This document shows positions 42,491-52,026 of a stretch of 64,000 bases of DNA, one piece after another. The notes beneath the pieces were generated by a model, which was not told the DNA's origin, did no database searches, and saw only the letters and a program-made list of their open reading frames with translations. Each line of letters begins with the position of its first letter. Positions within the stretch are counted from its first letter, which is position 1. The stretch comes from SABI01 sp963677695 (lineage in GTDB: Bacteria; Spirochaetota; Spirochaetia; Sphaerochaetales; Sphaerochaetaceae): positions 1,674,001-1,738,000 of the forward strand of contig CAXXUJ010000001.1 in NCBI GenBank assembly GCA_963677695.2, read 5' to 3'. The position numbers were made by a program, and so were the translations under genes.

Positions 42491-43268
42491 TGCTGATCCC
42501 TCCGGTGTGTACCTTGATGAGGAAAGAGAGAGTCTTCTTCATCTCTTCTCTCGGTACGATCGCATCGATGAATCCCTTCTCGAGCTGGAACTCTGCACTC
42601 TGGAATCCGTCAGGCAGGCTTTCTCCGATCGTTCCTTCGATGACTCTCGGTCCTGCGAAACCGATCAGTGCTCCCTTCTCACTCAGGCTGATATCACCGA
42701 GCATCGCAAAGGAGGCTGTCACGCCACCGGTGGTGGGGTGGGTGAGGACGATGAAGAGGGGAGTCAGGGTCTTCTCGAGAAGGGCTGCCGCCGCACTGGT
42801 CTTGGCCATCTGCATGAGAGAGAAGATTCCCTCCTGCATTCTCGCACCGCCGCTGGCGGTGAAAAGGATCACTGGTTTGCTCGTGAGAGCTCCTTCGATC
42901 ATCGCAGCTGCGATCTTTTCGCCGACAACTGACCCCATCGATCCTCCCATGAAGTCAAAGGACATGACACCGAGAACAGCTTCCTGTCCGTCGATGGTGC
43001 ATTCACCGGTGATGACCGCCTCTTCAAGGTTCGCTTTGTCACGTGTCTTTGTTATTTTTTCCTGATAGCCTTCAAGCCCGATAGGGTTGGGGAAGGAATA
43101 GTCAAAGGGGAATTCATTGAATGAGCCCTTATCCGCTACTGATTCAATCCTCTCTGCAGGTGTGAGCCTGTGGTGGTAGCCGCATTTCGGGCATACTTTC
43201 ATAGCAGAGATAAATTCATCGTAGGCGAAGGTCCGATGGCATGAAGGGCATTGTATGTCTTTACTCAT
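42483..43268 (-). CDS. accD: acetyl-CoA carboxylase carboxyltransferase beta subunit
   Basis: A 261-residue subunit with the N-terminal four-cysteine zinc ribbon (CPSC ... CPKC, residues 7-34) and the catalytic region FTASGGARMQEGIFSLMQMAKT and LTHPTTGGVTASFAMLGD. It forms the carboxyltransferase with AccA. 15 bases after accC. Confidence 0.96.
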   Translation of the reverse strand: MSKDIQCPSCHRTFAYDEFISAMKVCPKCGYHHRLTPAERIESVADKGSFNEFPFDYSFPNPIGLEGYQEKITKTRDKANLEEAVITGECTIDGQEAVLGVMSFDFMGGSMGSVVGEKIAAAMIEGALTSKPVILFTASGGARMQEGIFSLMQMAKTSAAAALLEKTLTPLFIVLTHPTTGGVTASFAMLGDISLSEKGALIGFAGPRVIEGTIGESLPDGFQSAEFQLEKGFIDAIVPREEMKKTLSFLIKVHTGGISNE

Positions 43269-43283
43269 GGAGTTCTCCTGTTC

Positions 43284-44600
43284 TTATTTTTTGAAGAGCT
43301 GTTCATACAGCTGAGTGTTGAACCTGCCGCTCCTGAACTCTTTCGAGCTCAGAATGAAGATCTGTTCGTCGATATTCGTCTCGACTCCCGAGATTTCAAA
43401 CTCTCTCAGCGTTCTCAGCATGATATCGATACAGTCCTGTCTCTCGCTCGCATAGACTATGATCTTGGCAAGGAGGGAGTCATAGTAGGGACTGACGGTA
43501 TAGCCGGGGAAGATATGGGTGTCGACACGAACCCAGGGCCCGTTCGGCTGCATGAAGTGGGTGATCTTTCCTGCGCCGCGCGCATTAATTCTCACCTCGA
43601 TCGTATGGATGTCGCTTATAATTTCCTTCGGTCTGATGGAGAGGTCAGCGCCTCCAGCGATCAGGAGCTGCTCCCGTATGATATCGATGGAGTGGATCAG
43701 TTCTGTAACGGGATGCTCTACCTGAGCTCTCGCATTCACTTCCATGAAGTAGTGCTTTCCGTCCTGGACGAGAAATTCCACTGTCCCCGCACCCTTGTAC
43801 TTGAGGCTGCTGAACAGGCGCACTGCATCATCTCCCATCTGTGCTCTCATCTCATCTGAGACGACAGTCGAAGGGGACTCTTCAATCAGTTTCTGATGGT
43901 TCTTCTGTACCGAGCAGTCTCTCTCTCCGAGGTGGACTGCCTTTCCTTTCCCGTCTCCCATCAGCTGCACTTCAACGTGACGCGGATGGTCGAGATATTT
44001 TTCCACATGGATCGCATCGTTTCCGAAGAAACTCATCGCTTCCTTTCTGCTTATCTGGAGGGCGGTACCGAATTCCTTCTCGCTGCGTACGATCCTGATC
44101 CCTCTGCCTCCGCCTCCGGCGGATGCCTTGATCATGACGGGGTACCCGATCTCTTTGGCAAGCTCGAGTCCCTCTTCAAGAGAGGCAAGGGGGGTGACCG
44201 ATCCCGGAGTGACAGGCACGTTCGCATTGAGGGCGACGTTTCTCGAAGCGATCTTATCACCGAGGAGACTGATCGTTTCGGAGGTAGGCCCTACGAAGAT
44301 GAGTCCTGCGTCCTCGATTTTCTTCGCGAACTCAGCGTTCTCGCTGAGAAAGCCGACACCGGGATGGATGGCATCACAGCGGCACAGGAGTGCTGCCGTG
44401 ATTATATTTGTCATGTTGAGGTAGCTTTCGCTGCTCTGTGGGCCGCCGATACAGACGGTCCTGTCTGCAAGCCGGTAGGCGAGAGAATCGGCATCTGCAG
44501 TCGAGTGCCCGAGAACGGTGGTGATGTTCAGGTCACGTGCGGCCCTGATGATTCTCACTGCGATTTCTCCTCTGTTTGCAATGAACAGAGATTTTATCAT
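43284..44600 (-). CDS. accC: biotin carboxylase
   Basis: A 438-residue ATP-grasp enzyme carboxylating biotin on AccB. Motifs are IANRGEIAVRIIRAARDL at the N terminus, glycine-rich ATP loop KASAGGGGRGIRIV, and MEVNARAQVEHPVTE. Slightly shorter than typical (about 450). The start codon overlaps the accB stop (ATGA). Confidence 0.96.
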   Translation of the reverse strand: MIKSLFIANRGEIAVRIIRAARDLNITTVLGHSTADADSLAYRLADRTVCIGGPQSSESYLNMTNIITAALLCRCDAIHPGVGFLSENAEFAKKIEDAGLIFVGPTSETISLLGDKIASRNVALNANVPVTPGSVTPLASLEEGLELAKEIGYPVMIKASAGGGGRGIRIVRSEKEFGTALQISRKEAMSFFGNDAIHVEKYLDHPRHVEVQLMGDGKGKAVHLGERDCSVQKNHQKLIEESPSTVVSDEMRAQMGDDAVRLFSSLKYKGAGTVEFLVQDGKHYFMEVNARAQVEHPVTELIHSIDIIREQLLIAGGADLSIRPKEIISDIHTIEVRINARGAGKITHFMQPNGPWVRVDTHIFPGYTVSPYYDSLLAKIIVYASERQDCIDIMLRTLREFEISGVETNIDEQIFILSSKEFRSGRFNTQLYEQLFKK

Positions 44601-45031
44601 AAGGGTTTCACCTCGAAGAGGGGAGAGGTCACTTCGATCATAGTCGCCTGATCGGGATAAATCTTCACGATCTCGCAGTCGAATTCAGCTTCAAGCTGGT
44701 TCATGATCTTCATAGCTTCGATCGTACAGAGAACATCTCCCTTCTTCACCTTGTCGCCCACTTCAACGTAAGGGGGAGCATCGGGTGCAGGGGTTCTGTA
44801 GAACGTACCGACGATAGGGGAGGTGACGGTGACGGTCTTCTTATCTTTTTTCTCAGCTGCAGGTGCGGTTTCAGTCGATACTGCAGGAGCTGCGAAGGCG
44901 GCAGCTGCGGGAGCAGCGGTGACGACTTCTCTTTTTATCTTTATTTTCTTCTCTTTTTCTTCCACCTCGAGGGAGGTAAGGTTGTGAGAGTTGAACAGTT
45001 CTATAAGTGATTCGAGTTCTTTGAGATTCAT
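44597..45031 (-). CDS. accB: biotin carboxyl carrier protein
   Basis: A 144-residue carrier: an N-terminal helical region, an Ala/Pro-rich linker (about 38-60), and a biotinyl domain with Lys108 in the canonical EAMKIM motif. First gene of the acc operon, expressed from a promoter back-to-back with fabH. The ATG at 45031 has a GAGGAG Shine-Dalgarno. Confidence 0.96.
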   Translation of the reverse strand: MNLKELESLIELFNSHNLTSLEVEEKEKKIKIKREVVTAAPAAAAFAAPAVSTETAPAAEKKDKKTVTVTSPIVGTFYRTPAPDAPPYVEVGDKVKKGDVLCTIEAMKIMNQLEAEFDCEIVKIYPDQATMIEVTSPLFEVKPL

Positions 45032-45087
45032 ATGTTACTCCTCTGGGTACACCTTGCTCAGGGGTGAGTGAATATCTTTCTGGTATG

Positions 45088-45147
45088 ATACTAACGATTG
45101 TTCTTGGATGTGTCAATGTTGACAAAATCTCGAAAATTGTAAAATAT
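45088..45147. promoter_or_regulatory. back-to-back promoters of the acc and fab operons sharing a -35 palindrome
   Basis: TGTCAATGTTGACA (45111-45124) contains a TTGACA -35 box on each strand, two bases apart. For accB (minus), TAGTAT at 45088-45093 is 17 bases from its -35. For fabH (plus), AAATAT at 45142-45147 is 17 bases from its -35. A protein binding the palindrome would control both operons at once. Confidence 0.65.
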
Positions 45148-45178
45148 ATGATAAACTCTATTACAGGAGATATTTGAA

Positions 45179-46144
45179 GTGTCTATATACATACAAGCAG
45201 TCGGTGCGTACGTACCGCAGAAAAAACTGAGCAACGATGACTTATCAAAGATCGTTGACACCAGTGATGAATGGATCTATTCCCATACAGGTATCAAATT
45301 CCGCCATATCGCGGCACCGGAAGAAGCTACAAGCGATCTTGCCGTGGCAGCAGTGAAAACTCTGCTTGAACAGAATAATCTTACAGTCGATATGATCGAG
45401 GGGATCGTCCTCTCAACCGCAACTGGAGACTACCATGGGTTTCCGAGCACGGCCTGTGTCATTCAGGATAAGCTCGGTCTCGATGTCATTCCCGCCCTCG
45501 ATATAGCGGCAGGCTGTACAGGTTTCATCTATGCAGTCGAGATCGCCCGTTCTCTGATGCTCGCCAACGGTTACAAGCATATGGTCGTCATAGGGGCTGA
45601 GAAGCTTTCGGACGTGACTGACTGGACCGATAGAAACACCTGCGTACTCTTCGGTGACGGTGCAGGAGCGGTGCTCCTTTCCCAGGATCCTGAAAGTGAG
45701 AGGGGAGTGATCGACAGCATCCTTCATGCAAAGGGTTCAGGAAGCAAGTTCCTCTCAGTTCCCAGCGGTGGAACAGCAGATAAGAACGGAGATGATACCT
45801 TCCTCTATATGGATGGGAGAGCGGTCTACAACTTTGCAGTGAAGGCAATGAAGGATGTGATCGAAGATCTTCTCGAGAGAAACAATCTCACGATCGATGA
45901 TATCGATTATATTGTTCCCCACCAGGCGAACTTCCGTATCATTCAGGCGTGTGCGAAGAGAATCAAGACCGATCCCGAGAAGTTCTATCTCAATATCGAT
46001 CAGTTCGCGAACACCTCTGCAGCTTCGATTCCCATCGCTCTTCATGACATGGTCGGAAAGGGACTGCTCAAGGAAGGGATGAAGATCATCACCGTCGGTT
46101 TCGGTGCAGGTCTCACCTATGGAGGAAACTATCTGATATGGTAG
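45179..46144 (+). CDS. fabH: beta-ketoacyl-ACP synthase III
   Basis: A 321-residue initiating condensing enzyme (acyl-CoA plus malonyl-ACP). The catalytic triad is visible: Cys in DIAAGCTGFIYA, His in IVPHQANFRI, Asn in NTSAAS. The start is GTG at 45179 with AGGAGA upstream. First gene of fabHDGFZV; overlaps fabD by 7 bases. Confidence 0.96.
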   Translation: MSIYIQAVGAYVPQKKLSNDDLSKIVDTSDEWIYSHTGIKFRHIAAPEEATSDLAVAAVKTLLEQNNLTVDMIEGIVLSTATGDYHGFPSTACVIQDKLGLDVIPALDIAAGCTGFIYAVEIARSLMLANGYKHMVVIGAEKLSDVTDWTDRNTCVLFGDGAGAVLLSQDPESERGVIDSILHAKGSGSKFLSVPSGGTADKNGDDTFLYMDGRAVYNFAVKAMKDVIEDLLERNNLTIDDIDYIVPHQANFRIIQACAKRIKTDPEKFYLNIDQFANTSAASIPIALHDMVGKGLLKEGMKIITVGFGAGLTYGGNYLIW

Positions 46145-47088
46145 CAAGCGTAAGTTGTTTCCCCGGTCAGGGAGCGCAGTTCCAGAAGATGGGCATTGAC
46201 CTCTTTGATACCTATGATGAAGTGAAGGAGCTGTTCACCCTCGCTTCCGATATCTCAGGACTCGATGTCCACTCTCTCCTCTCGAACGGTGAGATGGAGG
46301 AGCTGACAGCGACCGAGAACGCTCAGGTGCTGATCACATTGGTAAACCGAAGCGCAGCGAAGGTGCTTGCTTCCAAGGGTATGGTTCCCTCGGCGGCCGC
46401 AGGCTTCAGCCTCGGCGAGCTCACCGCCTACGCCGTTTCCGGAGTTATCACCGACGAGGACCTGTTCCGCCTTGTGACAAAGCGCGGTGCTCTCATGGCC
46501 CACTGGGGTGAGGAGGCTCAGAAGAGCTACGGCAAGGTATCGATGGCGGCAGTGATCGGACTCGGTTTCGAACCGGTAAATGAAATCTTGAAGAAGAGCG
46601 GTCTTCCCCATCTCTATGCGGCCAATGACAACGGACCTGCCCAGGTTGTGATCAGCGGGCTTATTGCATCAATGGATGCGATTGCCCCGATCCTCAAAGA
46701 AGCCGGTGCGAGAAGGGTGCTCCCTATCAAGGTGAGCGGTCCTTTCCACACACCTCTGATGGATGAAGCGAAGAAGGCATTCGATGATGAACTTGCAGGG
46801 GTGAATTTCAATGACCCTGCCATCACCCTCTACTCCAATGTGACCGGAGAGAAGGTGGACAGCGGTGAAGTTATGAAGAAACTCTGTAGCCAGCAGATCG
46901 TTTCTCCTGTACGATGGACGAAGATCATGAATAATATCGAAGCCTCGTTCCCCTCCCTTCCCGTTGTGGAAGCGGGACCGAATAAGGTTCTGAGCGGACT
47001 GTTCAAGAGCGTAGGCAAGAAATGCCTGCAGGCGGGAACGGTTGAGTCGATCGAAGCATGTATGAAGGAAATTGAAGGAAATGAGTAA
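46138..47088 (+). CDS. fabD: malonyl-CoA:ACP transacylase
   Basis: A 316-residue acyltransferase loading malonate on ACP. It shows the N-terminal FPGQGAQ motif, nucleophile serine in AAGFSLGELTA (Phe where most FabD have His next to it), and GPFHTPLM with the catalytic histidine. Its end overlaps the region before fabG. Confidence 0.94.
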   Translation: MVASVSCFPGQGAQFQKMGIDLFDTYDEVKELFTLASDISGLDVHSLLSNGEMEELTATENAQVLITLVNRSAAKVLASKGMVPSAAAGFSLGELTAYAVSGVITDEDLFRLVTKRGALMAHWGEEAQKSYGKVSMAAVIGLGFEPVNEILKKSGLPHLYAANDNGPAQVVISGLIASMDAIAPILKEAGARRVLPIKVSGPFHTPLMDEAKKAFDDELAGVNFNDPAITLYSNVTGEKVDSGEVMKKLCSQQIVSPVRWTKIMNNIEASFPSLPVVEAGPNKVLSGLFKSVGKKCLQAGTVESIEACMKEIEGNE

Positions 47089-47803
47089 CGAGCATATGTA
47101 TGAGAAGAGAGCTCTTGTGACAGGCGGTTCCAAGGGAATCGGCAGCGCTATCGTGAAGGAGTTTGTCGAAAGAGAGTATGAAGTATTCTACTTCTCCAGA
47201 ACTCCAAGTGCGGAAGCTATTCCCCACTCCCACCATATCGCGGTCGATATGTCCGATCCCGCTTCTATCGATGAGGCTCTCAAGAGCTTCTCCTCGATGA
47301 GCGACAGCGTCGATGTTCTTGTGAACAACGCTGGAATCACGAAGGACGGCCTGCTGATGCGCATGTCCGGTGATGCCTGGGATCAGGTGATGAACGTGAA
47401 TGTGCGAAGCATCTACCAGGTGACCCAGTACATTTCCCGTCTTATGATGAAGAAGAGAAAGGGATCGATCGTTTCCATCTCTTCAATCGTCGGGATCACA
47501 GGGAACGGCGGTCAGGCGAACTATGCTGCTTCCAAGGCGGCGATCATCGGTTTTACAAAATCGATAGCAAAAGAACTGAGTGCGAGAAATATCCGCGCCA
47601 ATGTCGTCGCTCCGGGATTTATCAACACTCAGATGAGTGATGCGATTCCTGAAGAGGCGAAAGAGAAATTTATGGAACAGATTCCGATGAAGCGTATCGG
47701 TAATGTTGAAGAGATATCGAAGGTAGTTGCATTCCTTGCCTCTGATGATGCATCCTATATCACGGGACAGGTCATCACAGTCGATGGCGGAATGGTAATG
47801 TAA
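47081..47803 (+). CDS. fabG: 3-oxoacyl-ACP reductase
   Basis: A 240-residue NADPH-dependent SDR. Dinucleotide motif TGGSKGIG, NNAGITKDGLLMRM, catalytic Ser in VSISSIVG and YAASK. The C-terminal GQVITVDGGMVM is diagnostic of FabG. The ATG at 47081 lies inside the end of fabD with AAGGAAA upstream; a second in-frame ATG is at 47096. Confidence 0.96.
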   Translation: MSNEHMYEKRALVTGGSKGIGSAIVKEFVEREYEVFYFSRTPSAEAIPHSHHIAVDMSDPASIDEALKSFSSMSDSVDVLVNNAGITKDGLLMRMSGDAWDQVMNVNVRSIYQVTQYISRLMMKKRKGSIVSISSIVGITGNGGQANYAASKAAIIGFTKSIAKELSARNIRANVVAPGFINTQMSDAIPEEAKEKFMEQIPMKRIGNVEEISKVVAFLASDDASYITGQVITVDGGMVM

Positions 47804-47817
47804 AGGAGATGGCTGGT

Positions 47818-49062
47818 ATGGAAACGAGAAGAGTCGTCGTTACCGGTATGGGTACGATTAATCCCCTGGGAAAGAGAATTGACGAGTTCTGGAAGAACAT
47901 TAAGAACGGCGTGAACGGTGTCGGGCAGCTGACAAGATTCGACTGCACCGAGTTCGCTACAAAGATCGCGGCGGAACTGAGAGATTTCAACCCCACCGAG
48001 GTCCTAGATAAGAAGGAAGTGCGCTCTGCTGCAGATTTCACTGTCTACGCCCTCTACAGCAGTGTGGAAGCGATGGAGATGGCCGGTCTTGCAGAGGGCG
48101 GGTACGATCCCGATCGAACCGGTGTCTATGTCGGTAACGGTATCGGCGGTTTCGAAGTTGTCGAGGACAACATGGAAAAGCTGTTCAGCCGCGGACCGAG
48201 AGCTGTTGCTCCCCTGACGATCCCCAAGCTCATCACCAATGAGGCTGCGGGCAATATTTCAATCAAGTACGGTATTCACGGACCGTCAGTCACAGTCGCT
48301 ACTGCCTGTGCTTCAGGGACCGATGCGATCGGAGCAGCCTTTCAGGCAGTGAAGTATGGAATTGTCGATAAAGCTGTCGCCTGCGGTACAGAAGGTGCCA
48401 TCACGAAGCTGGCAGTGTCAGGATTCAACAGAATTCAGGCCCTTTCAACCAATAACGACAATCCAGAGACGGCCTGCCGTCCCTTCGATGCGACCAGAGA
48501 CGGTTTCATCCTTGGAGAGGGTGCAGGTACCCTGATTCTCGAGACTCTTGAGGATGCCCTTGCACGTGGTGCGAAGATCTACGGAGAAATCCTCGGTTAC
48601 GGTATGACCAACGATGCATACCACCTCACAGCACCGGATCCGGCAGGAACCGGAGCAGCCAAGGCGATGCAGAAGGCGATTGCAGAAGCGGGACTCAAGC
48701 CCGAAGATATCGATTACGTAAACGCACACGGGACAAGCACCCAGGCGAATGACGTGATGGAAACCAATGCTATCAAGATCGTATTCGGAGAGCATGCCTA
48801 CAAGCTGAAGGTCTCCTCCACCAAGAGTATGACAGGACACCTTGTCGGTGCTGCTGGTGCAGTGGAATCCATTATTTCCCTCATGGCTCTCCAGGATCAG
48901 TTCTACCCCCCTACGATCAACTACTCGACTCCCGATGAGAACTGCGACCTTGATTACGTACCGAATAAGGGTGTAGAGGCACCGATGCGCTATGCGCTGA
49001 GTGAATCTCTCGGTTTCGGTGGACATAACGGAGCGCTTGTATTCGCTCCCTACAAAGGATAG
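47818..49062 (+). CDS. fabF: beta-ketoacyl-ACP synthase II
   Basis: A 414-residue elongating condensing enzyme: VVVTGMGTINPLG at the N terminus, nucleophile Cys in TACASGTDAIG, and the two catalytic histidines in NAHGTST and MTGHLVGAAG. The start at 47818 is favoured over 47809 because AAGGAG then lies at normal spacing. Confidence 0.96.
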   Translation: METRRVVVTGMGTINPLGKRIDEFWKNIKNGVNGVGQLTRFDCTEFATKIAAELRDFNPTEVLDKKEVRSAADFTVYALYSSVEAMEMAGLAEGGYDPDRTGVYVGNGIGGFEVVEDNMEKLFSRGPRAVAPLTIPKLITNEAAGNISIKYGIHGPSVTVATACASGTDAIGAAFQAVKYGIVDKAVACGTEGAITKLAVSGFNRIQALSTNNDNPETACRPFDATRDGFILGEGAGTLILETLEDALARGAKIYGEILGYGMTNDAYHLTAPDPAGTGAAKAMQKAIAEAGLKPEDIDYVNAHGTSTQANDVMETNAIKIVFGEHAYKLKVSSTKSMTGHLVGAAGAVESIISLMALQDQFYPPTINYSTPDENCDLDYVPNKGVEAPMRYALSESLGFGGHNGALVFAPYKG

Positions 49063-49072
49063 GAGTAACAGT

Positions 49073-49501
49073 ATGGAACAGTACATGAGTGCCGAGGAGG
49101 CATTGACCCACAGATTCCCCTTCCTCTACCTCGACAAGATGACCGAGGTGACAGAGGACTATGTGATCGGAGAGAGACACTTCCCGGCGGATGAACCTTT
49201 CTTCCAGGGACACTTTCCCGAATACCCTGTCGTTCCCGGCGTCATTCTTATCGAATCCATGGCACAGACCGGCGGAGCCGGGCTGAGACAGCTCGGTATC
49301 CTGGAAAAGGGAGCCTTCTTCGTCCTTGCAAGTGTCGAGAAGGCGAAGTTCCGCAATCAGGTCCGCCCCGGTGATACGATCGTCATGAAGGTAGAGAACG
49401 TGAGAGTCTCACAGGCCATGATCCGCCAGAAGGGTGTGATCACTGTCGACGGGAAGGTTGCCGCTGAGGCTTCCTGGATGTGTATCGTAGGAAAGAAGTA
49501 G
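49073..49501 (+). CDS. fabZ: 3-hydroxyacyl-ACP dehydratase
   Basis: A 142-residue hotdog-fold dehydratase with HRFPFLYLDK and the active-site helix region FFQGHFPEYPVVPGVILIE (catalytic His and downstream Glu). AGGAG precedes the ATG. Placed between fabF and fabV, completing the elongation cycle enzymes. Confidence 0.95.
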   Translation: MEQYMSAEEALTHRFPFLYLDKMTEVTEDYVIGERHFPADEPFFQGHFPEYPVVPGVILIESMAQTGGAGLRQLGILEKGAFFVLASVEKAKFRNQVRPGDTIVMKVENVRVSQAMIRQKGVITVDGKVAAEASWMCIVGKK

Positions 49502-49512
49502 GAAATAAGAAG

Positions 49513-50706
49513 ATGATAATCAAAGAAAAAATCATGAGAGGTGTCTCCCTGACTGCTCACCCCGAAGGGTGTGTCCGTCATGTGGCTGAACAGCTTGACT
49601 ACCTTGAATCAAAAAAGGGTGAGATCGATGGATCGACTCTTCCCAAGAAGATTCTCGTTGTCGGAGGCTCCACCGGTTACGGTCTCGCTTCCAGAATGGT
49701 TCCCGCCGTCTTTTCAGGCAGCGCCACTCTCAACGTCAGTTTCGAGCGTGAACCTGCAGAGAAGAAGACAGCCACTCCCGGCTACTACATGAGCGAAGCG
49801 TTCGAGCAGTGGGCACAGGGAAAGGGTATCTGGGCGAAGAGCATCAACGGAGATGCCTTCTCTCACGAAGTGAAGAAGCAGGCTGCAGATATCATAGAGG
49901 CGGAACTCGGTCAGGTCGACCTGATCGTCTACTCTCTCGCCTCCCCGGTGAGAACCGATCCCGATACCGGTGACATGTACCGCTCTGTGATCAAACCTAT
50001 CGGTGATGTCTATACCTCCCTCTCCCTCGATATGCAGAAAGGGACGATCGAACAGGTCTCCCTTGATACAGCTGATGAGGCTCAGATCGCCGATACCGTG
50101 AAGGTCATGGGCGGTGAAGACTGGAAGCTCTGGATCTCCTACCTGAAAGAGAGAAATCTGATAGCTCAAGGCGCCATGAGCGTAGCCTATTCTTATATCG
50201 GACCTGAAGTGACCTTCCCGATGTACCGAAGCGGTACGATCGGACGGGCGAAGGAAGATCTGGAAAGAAGCGCTCACGAGATCACCGAAGAGCTTGCAAG
50301 CCTTTCAGGCAAGGCTTTCGTTTCGGTAAACAAGGCCCTTGTGACCCGCGCAAGCAGTGTGATTCCTGTCGTTCCCCTCTATATCTCCATCCTCTACCGT
50401 GTCATGAAAGACAACGGAACCCATGAAGAGTGTACTCAGCAGATCTATCGTCTCTACAAGGATCGACTGTACGGAGAAGGAGATATCCTGGTCGATGCCG
50501 AAGGACGAATCAGAATCGATGACCTCGAGATGGATCCTGAAGTTCAGAAGGAAGTGATGGTGAGATGGGAGCAGCAGGCTGAAGGTGAGGAGCTCAAGGG
50601 CGGCGACCTTGACGGTTTCCGAAGCGAGTACTCCCACATTCACGGTTTCGGTTATGAAGGAATTGATTACGAAAAGGATATCGATCCCAGAGTGGTAAAA
50701 TTTTAA
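49513..50706 (+). CDS. fabV: trans-2-enoyl-ACP/CoA reductase, FabV type
   Basis: A 397-residue NADH-dependent enoyl reductase of the long FabV class (usual length about 398). Signs are VVGGSTGYGLASR (cofactor loop), AYSYIGPEVTFPMYRSGTIG with the Tyr-X8-Lys catalytic pair, and the FGYEGIDYEKDIDP tail. It is the only enoyl reductase in the locus (no fabI/K/L). FabV proteins are naturally resistant to triclosan. The ATG at 49513 fits the family N terminus. Confidence 0.95.
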   Translation: MIIKEKIMRGVSLTAHPEGCVRHVAEQLDYLESKKGEIDGSTLPKKILVVGGSTGYGLASRMVPAVFSGSATLNVSFEREPAEKKTATPGYYMSEAFEQWAQGKGIWAKSINGDAFSHEVKKQAADIIEAELGQVDLIVYSLASPVRTDPDTGDMYRSVIKPIGDVYTSLSLDMQKGTIEQVSLDTADEAQIADTVKVMGGEDWKLWISYLKERNLIAQGAMSVAYSYIGPEVTFPMYRSGTIGRAKEDLERSAHEITEELASLSGKAFVSVNKALVTRASSVIPVVPLYISILYRVMKDNGTHEECTQQIYRLYKDRLYGEGDILVDAEGRIRIDDLEMDPEVQKEVMVRWEQQAEGEELKGGDLDGFRSEYSHIHGFGYEGIDYEKDIDPRVVKF

Positions 50707-50721
50707 CCGACATATTCCATC

Positions 50722-50750
50722 TTGTCAAACCACTAAACACATGTTAACAT
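50722..50750 (+). promoter_or_regulatory. promoter placed for a leaderless radical-SAM transcript
   Basis: TTGTCA (50722-50727) and TAACAT (50745-50750) are 17 bases apart, and the ATG follows the -10 box by 7 bases with no Shine-Dalgarno, implying transcription starts at or next to the start codon. Confidence 0.5.
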
Positions 50751-50757
50751 ATCCAGT

Positions 50758-51912
50758 ATGGATATCAGAGACGCTCTGGGCATCCTCGCACGAGATGCCC
50801 AGTATGATTTATCGTGTGCCTGCGGGACAAAAGATCCCGCAGAACACAGAAAAAGAAAAGATACTGAGTCATGGGTTTATCCGGTAACGGTGGCTGAAGG
50901 CGGAAGCGGCATCATGCTGAAGACGCTTATGAGCAACAGCTGCACCGGGGACTGTCTCTACTGCCCGCTTCGCGAGTCTCAGGATACGAGAAGAACCTCT
51001 GTTTCCCCTGATGACCTTGCCCGCTTCTTCATCGATATGCTTCGTACCCGTCCCCTCATCGGAATCTTTCTTTCCAGCGGCGTTGTCGGCCATCCCGATT
51101 TCACCATGGACCGGCTTATCGCCACCTCCCAGATCCTCCGTCAGAAATATAGGTACAGAGGATATATTCATACCAAGATCATTCCCGGGGCCTCTGACGA
51201 GGCAATCCGCAGCGCATTGAAGTATTCTTCAGCTGTCTCGCTGAATATCGAGACACCGGGAGAGAACCATTTCTCGCGCATCTCCCATTCAAAGCAGTAT
51301 TCGAAGGATATCATAGACAGCTTGAAACTGATTTCGTCTCTTACCTCCAAGGGGGGAGAGTTCTCACGAGTACACACCACCAGTCAGTTCATCGTGGGAG
51401 CGAGTGATGAGAGTGACAGGGAAATCCTCTCCTATACCCAGAACATGTACAGCAACCTCGATTTCGACCGCCTCTATTTCAGTGCCTACCAGGGTGGACT
51501 CGGGGACCCCGATCTCCCGGGTGAAAGGCGCTACCGCGCCGCACTGGAAAAGGAATTCACTCTCTCCTGGGATCAGCAGAGCCCGACGCTTATGAGAGAG
51601 CACCGCCTCTACCAGGCAGACTACCTTTTCCGTCAGTACGGTTTCTCCTTCAGTGACCTCTCCTTTCAAGGTGACGGCTCCCTCGATCTCTCCAAGGACC
51701 CCAAACAGACCTGGGCTGATCAGAATCCTCAGTTCTTTCCTGTATCGTTGAAGAGGGGATCGAAGGAAGATCTCCTGAAGGTGCCGGGCATCGGGCCGGT
51801 AACGGCACGGAAGATAGTTTCCATGAGAAAGGATACTCCTCTCACCGATATTTTACAGCTCCCGATCTCCCGTTCTACGTATGTGAAAGCCCATAATTAT
51901 CTCACCCTTTAA
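50758..51912 (+). CDS. radical-SAM protein, putative DNA modification/repair (TIGR03916-like)
   Basis: A 384-residue protein with the radical-SAM cluster motif CTGDCLYC (Cys-X3-Cys-X2-Cys, about residue 62) after a Cys-containing N terminus, and a C-terminal helix-hairpin-helix (LLKVPGIGPVTARKIVS) expected to bind DNA. This combination matches the putative DNA modification/repair radical-SAM family; its usual companion uracil-DNA-glycosylase-like gene is not adjacent. The reaction is unknown. Confidence 0.85.
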   Translation: MDIRDALGILARDAQYDLSCACGTKDPAEHRKRKDTESWVYPVTVAEGGSGIMLKTLMSNSCTGDCLYCPLRESQDTRRTSVSPDDLARFFIDMLRTRPLIGIFLSSGVVGHPDFTMDRLIATSQILRQKYRYRGYIHTKIIPGASDEAIRSALKYSSAVSLNIETPGENHFSRISHSKQYSKDIIDSLKLISSLTSKGGEFSRVHTTSQFIVGASDESDREILSYTQNMYSNLDFDRLYFSAYQGGLGDPDLPGERRYRAALEKEFTLSWDQQSPTLMREHRLYQADYLFRQYGFSFSDLSFQGDGSLDLSKDPKQTWADQNPQFFPVSLKRGSKEDLLKVPGIGPVTARKIVSMRKDTPLTDILQLPISRSTYVKAHNYLTL

Positions 51913-52026
51913 GAGTTGAATCATTAAAAATCTGTAAGAAAAGTGTGAGCAAAGTATAAAAAAACCCTTCTCATATGCCCTTCACTCTGATACATTTTCC
52001 CTAGATATTTTTCTCAAGGAGCTCGC

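Noticed and set aside
43896..44651. Open frame of 251 codons antisense to accC
   Set aside because: Shadow of accC, no ribosome site or domain.
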